Below, one piece after another: positions 15,052 through 20,767 of a DNA stretch of 21,080 nt; position 1 is the first letter of the stretch, and every line of letters starts with the position of its first letter. The DNA comes from a virus, in IMG/VR virus record IMGVR_UViG_3300028735_000042, positions 1 through 21,080 of that record; one strand, given 5' to 3'. A program made the position numbers and the translations under genes. The notes beneath the pieces were generated by a model, which ran no database searches, was not told the DNA's origin, and saw nothing but the letters and a program-made list of their open reading frames with translations.

Positions 15052-15422
15052 GACTTGGGCACGGCACGCAAAGTCCTCTCTCCCGTGCGCTCCTCTCGCA
15101 GAAGCGACTTGTCGCCGATGAGGCGATCAAACTCGGAGAGCGGAAACCGGCAGGCAGCCAGAAATCGACGGACTCCCAGCAATTTGAAAACCTGGCTCAT
15201 GCTGGAGATGGACCTGACCACGGCCCGTGGGGAGATCTGGACCGTGTAACGCGATCCCTCCGCAATGGCCGGCTGGTCATTGGGAAGGCTGGAATAGTAA
15301 CTGAGGATCTTCCGTTTGAGTGCCGAAACCCGGTCGGCAACGGGTTTCATTTCCGCGATTCGCCTGCTCAGCTCACCGAATTCGTCGATCACCTCGGGGC
15401 TAGGCCCCCTCTGCTTGCTCAC
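15048..15422 (-). CDS. Hypothetical protein coupled to the sigma-factor gene
   Basis: A 124-residue protein from GTG at 15422 (VSKQRGPSPEVIDEFGELSR). The N-terminal half is helical ('RRIAEMKPVADRVSALKRKI LSYY' in outline), followed by a short beta segment 'EGSRYTVQISPRAVVRSISS' and a C-terminal 'FDRLIGDKSLLREERTGERT'. The helix-then-'YxVxIxxRxxxR' pattern is seen in small phage proteins of unknown role. Direct coupling to a sigma factor raises the possibility of an anti-sigma or co-regulator, but no anti-sigma motif is visible. Upstream lies an AT-rich 55-base gap with an inverted repeat. Confidence 0.6.
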   Translation of the reverse strand: MSKQRGPSPEVIDEFGELSRRIAEMKPVADRVSALKRKILSYYSSLPNDQPAIAEGSRYTVQISPRAVVRSISSMSQVFKLLGVRRFLAACRFPLSEFDRLIGDKSLLREERTGERTLRAVPKS

Positions 15423-15431
15423 CTATTCGGA

Positions 15432-15449
15432 AAGTACCATTACGTACTT
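15432..15449. promoter_or_regulatory. Inverted repeat AAGTAC-N6-GTACTT, candidate operator
   Basis: In the 55-base AT-rich gap (15423-15477), AAGTAC at 15432-15437 and GTACTT at 15444-15449 form a perfect inverted repeat. It lies just upstream of the GTG start of the gene coupled to the sigma factor. A related sequence occurs upstream of the replication gene (19160-19180). Size and placement suit a dimeric repressor site; no protein partner is proven. Confidence 0.4.
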
Positions 15450-15477
15450 AAGTGTCTCAAATTCAACCGAGTAAGGA

Positions 15478-15999
15478 TCAGGTAGCCCTGTAGACCTGGG
15501 CGATATACGCGGCGAGCTCGAACGGGATCCGGGCGCGATCCGTGCGCCTGGCGCTCGACAGGTGTTCTTTCCTGTGAGGCGTGATGGAAGGCAACAAACA
15601 AGGCACATCTCCCCACAGATAGAACGGGCCAACATGAGCCCGGGCCGGCCCGAGCCAGTACTGGGCTGCCCGGACGTTTTCCAGCACGATTGGGACGCCC
15701 GCTTCACGTGCAATACGCCAGCACGCCTCGACCACGGAAAGATCCGGAGCAGGAGGTTTGCGCCGTTTCGTCCAGGGCATCCCGTGGCGGGAAAACTCCT
15801 CACAAGGCGGGGATGCGACGATAACGGCTGCGCGCGAGAAGCGCCGTCCGTCAAGCGTGCGAACATCCTGGAGGATGAGCCGGCCCGGGAATTCCGGGTA
15901 TCGGACGACATCGAATCCGATCACATCGTAACCCTGGGCCACAAACCCCGCTGCCCAACCGCCCGATCCGCAGCAAAGGTCGATGCAGAGAGGTTTCAT
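15478..15999 (-). CDS. Short DNA cytosine methyltransferase (Dcm-like)
   Basis: A 173-residue class I SAM-dependent methyltransferase starting MKPLCIDLCCGSGGWAAGF. Motif I 'DLCCGSGGW' binds SAM (residues 7-15), 'VIGFDV' is motif II, 'ASPPCEEFSRHGMPW' (62-76) carries the catalytic Cys66 of the PPC motif, and 'IVLENVRAAQYW' (104-115) is the ENV motif VI. It ends 'IPFELAAYIAQVYRAT', matching the short phage cytosine methyltransferases I recall. It lacks a large target-recognition domain. Probably modifies phage DNA against restriction. ATG at 15999 overlaps the stop of a 24-codon leader; an alternative start is ATG at 16008. A 30-base repeat of its own 5' end lies 68 bases upstream. Confidence 0.85.
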   Translation of the reverse strand: MKPLCIDLCCGSGGWAAGFVAQGYDVIGFDVVRYPEFPGRLILQDVRTLDGRRFSRAAVIVASPPCEEFSRHGMPWTKRRKPPAPDLSVVEACWRIAREAGVPIVLENVRAAQYWLGPARAHVGPFYLWGDVPCLLPSITPHRKEHLSSARRTDRARIPFELAAYIAQVYRAT

Positions 16000-16068
16000 C
16001 GCCGACATCTTGACCGCACGGCCACATTGGCGCATAAACAGCAAAGGTCGATGCAGAGGGGTTTCGTC
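15971..16068. repeat. 30-bp direct repeat, 28/30 identical, at the methyltransferase start
   Basis: Copy 1 at 15971-16000 and copy 2 at 16039-16068 both begin CAGCAAAGGTCGATGCAGAG and differ only at their 21st and 28th bases (A versus G). On the coding strand both encode KPLCIDLC. The copies are offset by 68 bases, which is not a multiple of three. Confidence 0.9.
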
Positions 16069-16070
16069 AT
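15996..16070 (-). CDS. 24-codon leader ORF upstream of the methyltransferase
   Basis: ATG at 16070 overlaps the TGA of the HNH gene, and the ORF reads MTKPLCIDLCCLCANVAVRS then RCRR before a TGA that overlaps the methyltransferase ATG. The first eleven residues match the canonical start of this methyltransferase family, after which the sequence diverges. It is either the remnant of a broken or recombined methyltransferase 5' end, or a coupling leader peptide. No independent evidence of expression beyond the perfectly spaced ATGA overlaps. Confidence 0.4.
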   Translation of the reverse strand: MTKPLCIDLCCLCANVAVRSRCRR

Positions 16071-16504
16071 GCGCCGGACTGGAGAAGGGGGCGGGTCAGG
16101 TCCTTCCTTCTTTCCCGGGTCCGTTTGTGGTGGTCCTTGTCGTGGTTGAGATGGCACCACTGGCAGAGGGCCTTGAGATTCTCGTCCCGGTTGTCCCGCG
16201 GGTTGTGATTCAGGTGAGCGATGGTGAGAATGACCCGGAGACGGCGGGCACGGCTGAAATCGGAGGGGAAAACCCGGGTATCCTGGTGCAGACCGGAGCG
16301 GCAGCTAATCCAGTACTGGGCGAGGACCGGCCGCAGCCGGGGAGACCAGTACTGGTCGCCGCATCCAGGGACCACCCAGACGATCTGCCCATCGGGTTTC
16401 CGGCACTGCTCGCAGCGATGGCCGGCGCGGACGAGAATCCTGGTCCGAACCGCGCGCCAGTTCGGACCGCTGTACAGGTGGCGGAGCTCGGGGCGGATTG
16501 GCAT
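16067..16504 (-). CDS. HNH endonuclease
   Basis: A 145-residue protein starting at ATG 16504, which shares one base with the upstream TAA. A zinc pair Cys31-x2-Cys34 ('HRCEQCRKPDG') and Cys114-x2-Cys117-His118 ('LCQWCHLNHD') flank the catalytic segment 'IAHLNHNPRDNRDENLKALC', with His97/Asn99/His100 as probable metal and catalytic residues. It matches the zinc-bound HNH fold of phage nucleases. It could act in packaging, host DNA degradation or homing. It sits between small Cys-rich genes and the methyltransferase. Insertion of 'GDQYWSPRLRPVLAQYWISC' between the zinc pairs makes it longer than minimal HNH proteins. Confidence 0.8.
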   Translation of the reverse strand: MPIRPELRHLYSGPNWRAVRTRILVRAGHRCEQCRKPDGQIVWVVPGCGDQYWSPRLRPVLAQYWISCRSGLHQDTRVFPSDFSRARRLRVILTIAHLNHNPRDNRDENLKALCQWCHLNHDKDHHKRTRERRKDLTRPLLQSGA

Positions 16505-16764
16505 TATCGTCCGCCTCCGCACGGCCCTTCGTGGACAGGGGCGCCGCAATCCGGGCAGGCGGCATATTCTCCGGCGAGGAGATCTTCACACACCGACTGA
16601 ACCCAGTCGCCAAAATCGACCCCTTCCAGGGTCGAGTTGGAGATCGCCCGGATTCCGTGCTCGTAGCGGAGCACGAGGCGTTCCAGCCACTCGATATACT
16701 CACCGGTGTCGCCAGCGCCATCCCGGCCGGCCCGGCTGCGGAGTTCAGACAAAACGTCGGGCAT
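16504..16764 (-). CDS. Small protein with C-terminal zinc-knuckle-like motif
   Basis: An 86-residue protein starting MPDVLSELRSRAGRDGAGDT. The chosen ATG at 16764 has GGAGGAG seven bases upstream; the longer frame to 17007 overlaps the neighbouring gene and is unlikely. A helical part 'GEYIEWLERLVLRYEHGIRAI' precedes an acidic segment and the C-terminal 'CPDCGAPVHEGPC' zinc-binding pattern. Family unknown. It overlaps the preceding gene by about 20 bases and the HNH gene by one, so it is part of the same operon. Confidence 0.65.
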   Translation of the reverse strand: MPDVLSELRSRAGRDGAGDTGEYIEWLERLVLRYEHGIRAISNSTLEGVDFGDWVQSVCEDLLAGEYAACPDCGAPVHEGPCGGGR

Positions 16765-17011
16765 GATGACTCCTCCTTGCTTCACGAACCATATCCAGCA
16801 GTTCTTCGGGAATGCACTCATCGTGGAAGCGCGCCTCGGGGCCGTTCTCGGTGCTCCAAATACGCGCACAGATGTAGGGCAAGCCTTCCGCATCGAATTC
16901 CGGGATCGCCTTGAGACAAACGCTGCATAAGCAGGCCGGATCTCCCTCCGGCGGGCTATCCGGGAAGAAGTGGATTCCCGGACCAGGAGATGGGTAGCAG
17001 GTGTCAATCAT
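16745..17011 (-). CDS. Small Cys-rich protein
   Basis: An 88-residue protein from ATG at 17011, preceded by an excellent Shine-Dalgarno (GGAGG four bases upstream), which decides the start. The frame is open to 17269 but without sense. The sequence contains 'CLCSVCLKAIPEFDAEGLPY' and 'RFHDECIPEELLDMV'; the Cys-x2-Cys and His-x2-Cys pairs could bind zinc. Function unknown. Early-region phage genes of this size often encode host-takeover proteins, but nothing here demonstrates that. Confidence 0.65.
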   Translation of the reverse strand: MIDTCYPSPGPGIHFFPDSPPEGDPACLCSVCLKAIPEFDAEGLPYICARIWSTENGPEARFHDECIPEELLDMVREARRSHHARRFV

Positions 17012-17025
17012 TTGACCTCCACGGC

Positions 17026-17154
17026 TCAGAATCCGCACGCCTTCTTGCCGGCCCATACCAAGAGCACCATCAGCATGAGCCACAAAAAGGCGCGGAAGCG
17101 GCGTTCCAGCCGCTTCCGCCTGCGAATATAGGAGCATTCGCCCTCGATTCTCAT
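17026..17154 (-). CDS. 42-aa membrane protein
   Basis: A very short gene: ATG at 17154 overlaps the stop of the upstream gene (ATGA at 17151-17154) and it ends with TGA at 17026-17028, 15 bases before the next start. The product MRIEGECSYIRRRKRLERRF continues RAFLWLMLMVLLVWAGKKAC and GF. A very basic stretch (residues 11-21) is followed by one transmembrane helix (about 22-36), so the N-terminus should stay in the cytoplasm. Unknown family. The exact ATGA coupling and clean membrane topology make it more than a chance ORF. Confidence 0.55.
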   Translation of the reverse strand: MRIEGECSYIRRRKRLERRFRAFLWLMLMVLLVWAGKKACGF

Positions 17155-17435
17155 GAAACCGCCCTCCTGCGCAGGGAAATCTCGACCTGCCTGCGCAATC
17201 TATACCTTCCGTCCGGATCAAGGTATGCCTCTCCCGCCCAGAACAGATAGCGGCAGGAGCGCTCGACAAGATCCCGCCTGGCGCGCAGACCGGAGCGCGT
17301 CAGATCCTCTACGATTTCCGCGGGGGTCCTGGGTTGGTCCAGCGATAGGCGCACGGCATCCACCATGACCGGACGAAGCTCCGGGGGAACACGCCTGTCG
17401 CCGATCTCCAGGGCGCCTTTGACCTGGACTCTCAT
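17151..17435 (-). CDS. Small winged-helix-like protein, unknown
   Basis: A 94-residue protein from ATG at 17435, which overlaps the upstream stop by ATGA; the open frame extends to 17582 but the extra part antisenses the neighbour. Sequence MRVQVKGALEIGDRRVPPEL, then 'TPAEIVEDLTRSGLRARRDL' and 'SCRYLFWAGEAYLDPDGRYRL', resembles a small winged helix (helix, helix, then a beta wing 'YLDPDGRYRLRR'). Strongly basic overall, so DNA or RNA binding is plausible. No family is recognised. Confidence 0.6.
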   Translation of the reverse strand: MRVQVKGALEIGDRRVPPELRPVMVDAVRLSLDQPRTPAEIVEDLTRSGLRARRDLVERSCRYLFWAGEAYLDPDGRYRLRRQVEISLRRRAVS

Positions 17436-17698
17436 AGCGCCCTCCCGGACTCGCGGAGATAACGCCGCCGGCGAGCTTGCCAGGAACGGTCCGCGGGATT
17501 GAGGTCCCGATGGAGCACATCGGAGAGTGAGGCGCCGGCGGCCAATGCCTTGGCCTGCTGGATGCCGATACGGCGCCGGCACCCGGGCGCCACTTCGAGC
17601 GCAATGCGCCCGCAGTCCACGTATAGCGGCGGGATGCGGCCGGCTTTTCTGGCAGCGAGCAGCCCGCGGTACATTTCCAGTTCCTCATCGAGTCTCAT
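17432..17698 (-). CDS. Hypothetical basic protein, 88 aa
   Basis: ATG at 17698 overlaps the stop of the replication gene (ATGA at 17695-17698), which fixes the start inside a much longer open frame. The sequence MRLDEELEMYRGLLAARKAG is helical, followed by 'RIPPLYVDCGRIALEVAPGC', a basic helix 'RRRIGIQQAKALAAGASLSD' and a very basic C-terminus (RSWQARRRRYLRESGRAL). No known domain is seen. As a small basic protein coupled to the replication initiator it might assist replication; this is inference. Confidence 0.6.
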   Translation of the reverse strand: MRLDEELEMYRGLLAARKAGRIPPLYVDCGRIALEVAPGCRRRIGIQQAKALAAGASLSDVLHRDLNPADRSWQARRRRYLRESGRAL

Positions 17699-19146
17699 TG
17701 GTACGCCTCCCGGGTCAGCTTTCCGGGCCGGGAAACTACCGGCTTGGAGGGAGCGGCCACGGCGGAACGGGATTCGCGAAACTCCTCCCAGCTCATCAAA
17801 TCGAGACGCTGTTCCAGGAGGCTCCTGGCCCCCTGTTCTGCCGCGAGATTGCACTGTGGCTCGGGAAGGTCCGGGCGGATGCTGCGGATCTTGGCAGCGC
17901 ATTGGGAGACCAAGTCCGAAAATTCGGCCGGCCGGGCTGCGATCTCGGCGGCGATTCGTGATTCCCGGTACTCCTCGAATTCGGCGCGCAACCGGAGATC
18001 GTCGCCGGCAGTGGACTGATTGGCGGGTTGCGGCATCGGGATGAGGTGAGGCGAGCGAAAGACCTTCGGGACGCTGACCAACAGGAATCCAACCGGATTC
18101 TTCTTGTAGTGAGCCAGGGGGCCTTTGCGCTCGACCACGGCCATGACCTGCTCGACGGTTGCGGAGGGGTCCAGTTCGCGGCAAGCGGAAAAGAGCCGTT
18201 CGGCGGCCTCCAGATCGGCTGGGCCGTAGTCGTTCAACAGCGCCGCAAGTTTGAGAATGGGGTTCCGTTCCGGGGTTTGATCGTTCGTCGTCGTCGTCGC
18301 TGTGGGGTTCCCTTCTACGATAGAACCTGACGACGACGATACTCTCTCTCTTTTCTCTGTAGTCAATAATGATGCGGTTGTCTGTACAAGGTCGAAATCG
18401 GACTTTGTACAAACTCCGTTCTGGGTTTGTACAGAGAAATCGAACGTTGTCTGTACAAACTTTTCGACCACCGGCACGATCGCGTTGATCCGCTCGCGGC
18501 GATCGTCGTTGGGGGGCTGCTTCGCCCGGGCCGGGTGCTCCTCGCGAATTTTCTTGAGCCCAAACTCGCGAAATAAGGTATCCTGTCTTTGAGTGAAGAC
18601 GATGCGAACACTGGCGGTGAAGTCGGCGATCAGCGATTTCTCGAGCCTTTCTTCGCTTTCCTTTCGCCTAAGGAATTTCTCACGTAATTCAGGTGACAGT
18701 TCCTTTATTTGCTTAAGGATATAGGTAGGCAAATTGTCTGTACAGACAATTTTGTTCGCCTCATCTTCGCCTTTTTCAGATACCGATTCGGGCAATCTGA
18801 CGTCTCCGCAGATGCGGAGGCGGTTTCCCTCCCGCTTCACCCTCCCCTCGACTTCCAGCTCGCGCCATGCGCGGTAGACGTTGGCGACGTCCATTCCGAG
18901 GTCGGCCGCGGCGTGTTGAAGGCCGAGAGCGTGTCCGTTTTGGTCCACGGCGTGGGGCGAGCGGTATCCCTGCCGGATCGTTCTGGACAGCATCCACGCC
19001 CATAGCCTCAGCTTCGGAGCGTAACGCTGGTCCTGGTAGGTCAAATACTGGTCCGGGGGAATCGGATCGTACCCCCTCGTCGATCCGATCATGCGCATCA
19101 GATCGACGTTCTGCTGCTGGCTGTTGCCATTTCCGTTGGCGCTCAT
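17695..19146 (-). CDS. Replication initiator-like protein (phage O-like) containing the candidate origin
   Basis: A 483-residue protein from ATG at 19146 with GGAGG six bases upstream. Residues about 40-115 form a winged helix ('LRLWAWMLSRTIRQGYRSPH' ... 'DLGMDVANVYRAWRELEVEG RVKR' in outline), as in initiator proteins. Residues 120-270 are polar and probably flexible, and here the DNA carries TGTACA repeats that encode recurring V-Q/C-T (residues 230-256). The C-terminal part (about 285-480) is helical: 'NPILKLAALLNDYGPADLEA', 'GPLAHYKKNPVGFLLVSVPK'. Position in the early operon, winged helix and intragenic repeats parallel lambda O, whose gene contains the origin. No helicase or loader is seen nearby. 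The O-like role is inference. Confidence 0.6.
   Translation of the reverse strand: MSANGNGNSQQQNVDLMRMIGSTRGYDPIPPDQYLTYQDQRYAPKLRLWAWMLSRTIRQGYRSPHAVDQNGHALGLQHAAADLGMDVANVYRAWRELEVEGRVKREGNRLRICGDVRLPESVSEKGEDEANKIVCTDNLPTYILKQIKELSPELREKFLRRKESEERLEKSLIADFTASVRIVFTQRQDTLFREFGLKKIREEHPARAKQPPNDDRRERINAIVPVVEKFVQTTFDFSVQTQNGVCTKSDFDLVQTTASLLTTEKRERVSSSSGSIVEGNPTATTTTNDQTPERNPILKLAALLNDYGPADLEAAERLFSACRELDPSATVEQVMAVVERKGPLAHYKKNPVGFLLVSVPKVFRSPHLIPMPQPANQSTAGDDLRLRAEFEEYRESRIAAEIAARPAEFSDLVSQCAAKIRSIRPDLPEPQCNLAAEQGARSLLEQRLDLMSWEEFRESRSAVAAPSKPVVSRPGKLTREAYQ
18286..18460. other. Candidate phage replication origin
   Basis: Within the initiator gene, three elements adjoin: an inverted repeat of CGT/ACG triplets (18286-18299 with 18329-18340), a CT-rich tract (ACTCTCTCTCTTTTCTCTGT, 18341-18360), and four regularly spaced TGTACA repeats (18378-18460). 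The surrounding sequence is less GC-rich than the rest of the window. This is the layout expected for an iteron-type origin; no experimental evidence. Confidence 0.5.
18378..18460. repeat. Four TGTACA iterons spaced 22-24 bp
   Basis: TGTACA cores begin at 18383, 18406, 18428 and 18452, giving intervals of 23, 22 and 24 bases, close to two helical turns. Flanks are similar: TTGTCTGTACAAG, TTTGTACAAA, TTTGTACAGA and TTGTCTGTACAAAC. The regular spacing places all sites on the same DNA face, as for an initiator-bound iteron array. Confidence 0.75.
18731..18752. promoter_or_regulatory. Perfect 22-bp palindrome containing the iteron core
   Basis: The sequence AAATTGTCTG followed by TACAGACAATTT is a perfect 22-bp palindrome whose left half is the same TTGTCTGTACA found in the iterons about 270 bp away. 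It is in the 5' third of the initiator gene (residues 132-139). It may be a high-affinity dimer site of the same protein, for example for autoregulation or origin looping. Confidence 0.6.
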
Positions 19147-19159
19147 TGTGCGCCTCCGG

Positions 19160-19180
19160 AAGTACTATTGCGAAGTACTG
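19160..19180. promoter_or_regulatory. AGTACT direct pair upstream of the initiator gene
   Basis: AGTACT occurs at 19161-19166 and 19174-19179, just upstream of the initiator Shine-Dalgarno. The stretch AAGTACTATTGCG matches AAGTACCATTACG at 15432-15444 in 11 of 13 bases, both upstream of minus-strand genes. Possible shared operator. Confidence 0.3.
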
Positions 19181-19494
19181 GACGTTCCATCTGTAGCTTT
19201 TCTCCTGGGTTGCTTGTACTCTCTAAGTGAACAAAGACAAAAGTGGCTGCGAATGTTGGCCGAGCCGGGACGAATTCGCAGGAGGCGGCGTTGGCGAAGC
19301 TGCTGAGCGGCCTGGTAGGTGCGGTAGAGAGACATTCCGGTGGCCTCGGCGAGGCTCCGGAAGCTGGCCTCAATCAGCAGGTTGTTGGCTTGAATCGCCG
19401 CCGACCACAGATACAAGAGAAGGCGCAGTTCGCCATTCTTGAGCGTGCCGGCGATACGGGCCAGCTCTTCGAGAACACGTTCAGCCGAGAACAT
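19165..19494 (-). CDS. Winged helix-turn-helix protein, early gene
   Basis: A 109-residue protein starting MFSAERVLEELARIAGTLKN with a strong ribosome-binding site (GGAGAGGAGC four bases upstream). Residues about 20-75 read 'GELRLLLYLWSAAIQANNLL' 'IEASFRSLAEATGMSLYRTY' 'QAAQQLRQRRLLRIRPGSAN', a standard winged helix with an 'ASFRSLAEATGMSLYRTYQA' recognition unit, as in replication initiators and small phage regulators. The C-terminus is basic and disordered. It lies 18 bases upstream of the initiator-like gene, so it may regulate replication or the early operon. Not an obvious CI or Cro relative. Confidence 0.7.
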   Translation of the reverse strand: MFSAERVLEELARIAGTLKNGELRLLLYLWSAAIQANNLLIEASFRSLAEATGMSLYRTYQAAQQLRQRRLLRIRPGSANIRSHFCLCSLREYKQPRRKATDGTSSTSQ

Positions 19495-19762
19495 AGTGCT
19501 CCTCTCCGGGCGGGTTCTGGTACTTGCCAGAGGCGCTCGGGAAGGGGCACACTAAATGCGCAACGGGCGTCATCCCCGGAAGGGGCTTGGCGTTCGCTGT
19601 CTCCTCTGGCGTGGTCAGTTCAGAGCTTTGCGGCCGTGCAATCTTGCCGGATTCTAGCGGTCGCAGAGTTCCGGGTCGCGTCGGAGGCGCACTAATCGGA
19701 CCGTATAATTTGAGACTATACGGGACCGAATTAGGGCCTCCGTCTTCAGGTAAAACCCCCAT
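19481..19762 (-). CDS. Possible first gene of the early operon, unknown
   Basis: A 93-residue ORF from ATG at 19762 with a good AGGAG seven bases upstream; its end overlaps the ribosome-binding site and start of the next gene by 14 bases. The product (MGVLPEDGGPNSVPYSLKLY onward) is Pro, Gly and Ser rich with no clear secondary structure and no recognisable domain. The region also carries the large inverted repeat 19692-19734, which argues for a regulatory rather than coding role. Real gene or leader ORF remain equally plausible. Confidence 0.4.
   Translation of the reverse strand: MGVLPEDGGPNSVPYSLKLYGPISAPPTRPGTLRPLESGKIARPQSSELTTPEETANAKPLPGMTPVAHLVCPFPSASGKYQNPPGEEHYVLG
19692..19734. promoter_or_regulatory. 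Long imperfect inverted repeat with 9-bp spacer next to integrase
   Basis: The left arm 19692-19707 (CTAATCGGACCGTATA) and the reverse complement of the right arm 19717-19734 (CTAATTCGGTCCCGTATA) agree except for one extra base and one or two mismatches; the inner seven bases (CCGTATA/TATACGG) are perfect. The spacer is ATTTGAGAC. A plus-strand TATAAT (19704-19709) lies inside, though without a good -35. It may be an integrase core site, a promoter/operator between integrase and the early operon, or both. Confidence 0.55.
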
Positions 19763-19797
19763 TCAGACGCTCCTTTCTTGGGTTCCGCAGTGCCGAT

Positions 19798-20742
19798 GTG
19801 CTCAGCATGCGGAGAATTCAGGATCGGTACATCGAGCTTGGTGAGCTCAAGAATCTGGTAGCACGCTACGTGCGTGCTGAAAGATCTGTGAGCACGCGGA
19901 GAAACTATGAGGCCGACTGGAACATGCTGCGCGCATGGTGCCAGTCGTCGGGCCGGGAGTTCCCTCCGTGCGGAGAAACCATCACGCTGTACTTCGCATA
20001 CCTGCTTTCCTGTGGGCATAAGGTGTCTTCCGTAAACCGGAGGCTTTCTTCGTTTCGATACTACTTCAGACAGCAGGGACTCCCTGTGCCAGACCTGAGC
20101 GTGGCTGCGGCATTGCTCGCCGGCGCGAGGCGCGAGCTGCGCCAACGGCCGAAGAAAGCGGGAGCCTTTTCCACCGCCCAGCTCTCGCAGATGTGCGCGG
20201 CGCTCGGCAGACGGCCCATCGACATTCGTGACCGTACCATTCTCGTGCTCGGATTCGCCTCCGGCCTGCGGGCCTCCGAAATGGCCGCCCTCGACATGGA
20301 TGACGTCGCCTTCCACGACGCAGGCATCGTTATCACCATCCGCAGATCGAAGACCGATCAGGAGGGCAAAGGACGGATGATCGGCGTGTTTCGAGGGGAG
20401 GGAGAACTTTGCCCGGTAGAGGCATTGGCGGACTGGCTGGAGATCCGCGGAGCGCACCCCGGGCCGCTGATATGGGGATGCAGCCGCTCGCGCCTGCGGC
20501 CCGGCCGGCGGATCTCCTGGGAGGTCGTGCATAAAGCGGTCCGGCGCGCCGCAGCCGCTATCGGACTCGATCCGCTCCGGTACGGCGCCCACAGCTTGCG
20601 GGCTTCGTTTGTTACCGCCGCGGCAGCCCGCGGAGCGCATCCCATCGCCATCATGCAGGTGACAGGACACAAGAACGTCGCCACGGTGGCCGGCTACATT
20701 CGCCCGGACGTATTCGCGTTCAAGACGGCGCGAGCCTTGTAG
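19798..20742 (+). CDS. int: Tyrosine integrase
   Basis: A 314-residue tyrosine recombinase, the only clear plus-strand gene. The N-terminal SAM-like core-binding domain (residues about 15-115, 'SVSTRRNYEADWNMLRAWCQ') is followed by the catalytic domain with all expected residues: Arg158 in 'ASGLRASEM', Lys185 in 'RRSKTDQ', His265 and Arg268 in 'AHSLRASFV', His291 in 'TGHKN' and the nucleophile Tyr300 in 'VAGYIRP'. The start is GTG at 19798 or ATG at 19807; neither has a strong ribosome-binding site. It lacks a long arm-binding domain, so it is of the short XerC/D-like type. It faces away from the early operon and marks the phage end. Expected to catalyse integration and excision. Confidence 0.95.
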   Translation: MLSMRRIQDRYIELGELKNLVARYVRAERSVSTRRNYEADWNMLRAWCQSSGREFPPCGETITLYFAYLLSCGHKVSSVNRRLSSFRYYFRQQGLPVPDLSVAAALLAGARRELRQRPKKAGAFSTAQLSQMCAALGRRPIDIRDRTILVLGFASGLRASEMAALDMDDVAFHDAGIVITIRRSKTDQEGKGRMIGVFRGEGELCPVEALADWLEIRGAHPGPLIWGCSRSRLRPGRRISWEVVHKAVRRAAAAIGLDPLRYGAHSLRASFVTAAAARGAHPIAIMQVTGHKNVATVAGYIRPDVFAFKTARAL

Positions 20743-20767
20743 GCGCTGGAAGTGTTGCATTGCAGGC

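Noticed and set aside
15655-16357. Three CCAGTACTGG palindromes (15655, 16310, 16346)
   Set aside because: Each encodes Gln-Tyr-Trp with preferred codons in the methyltransferase and HNH genes, so codon choice explains them; spacing is irregular.
20743-20767. tRNA or attachment sequence next to the integrase stop
   Set aside because: Only 25 bases separate the convergent genes and no tRNA-like cloverleaf or clear repeat is seen.
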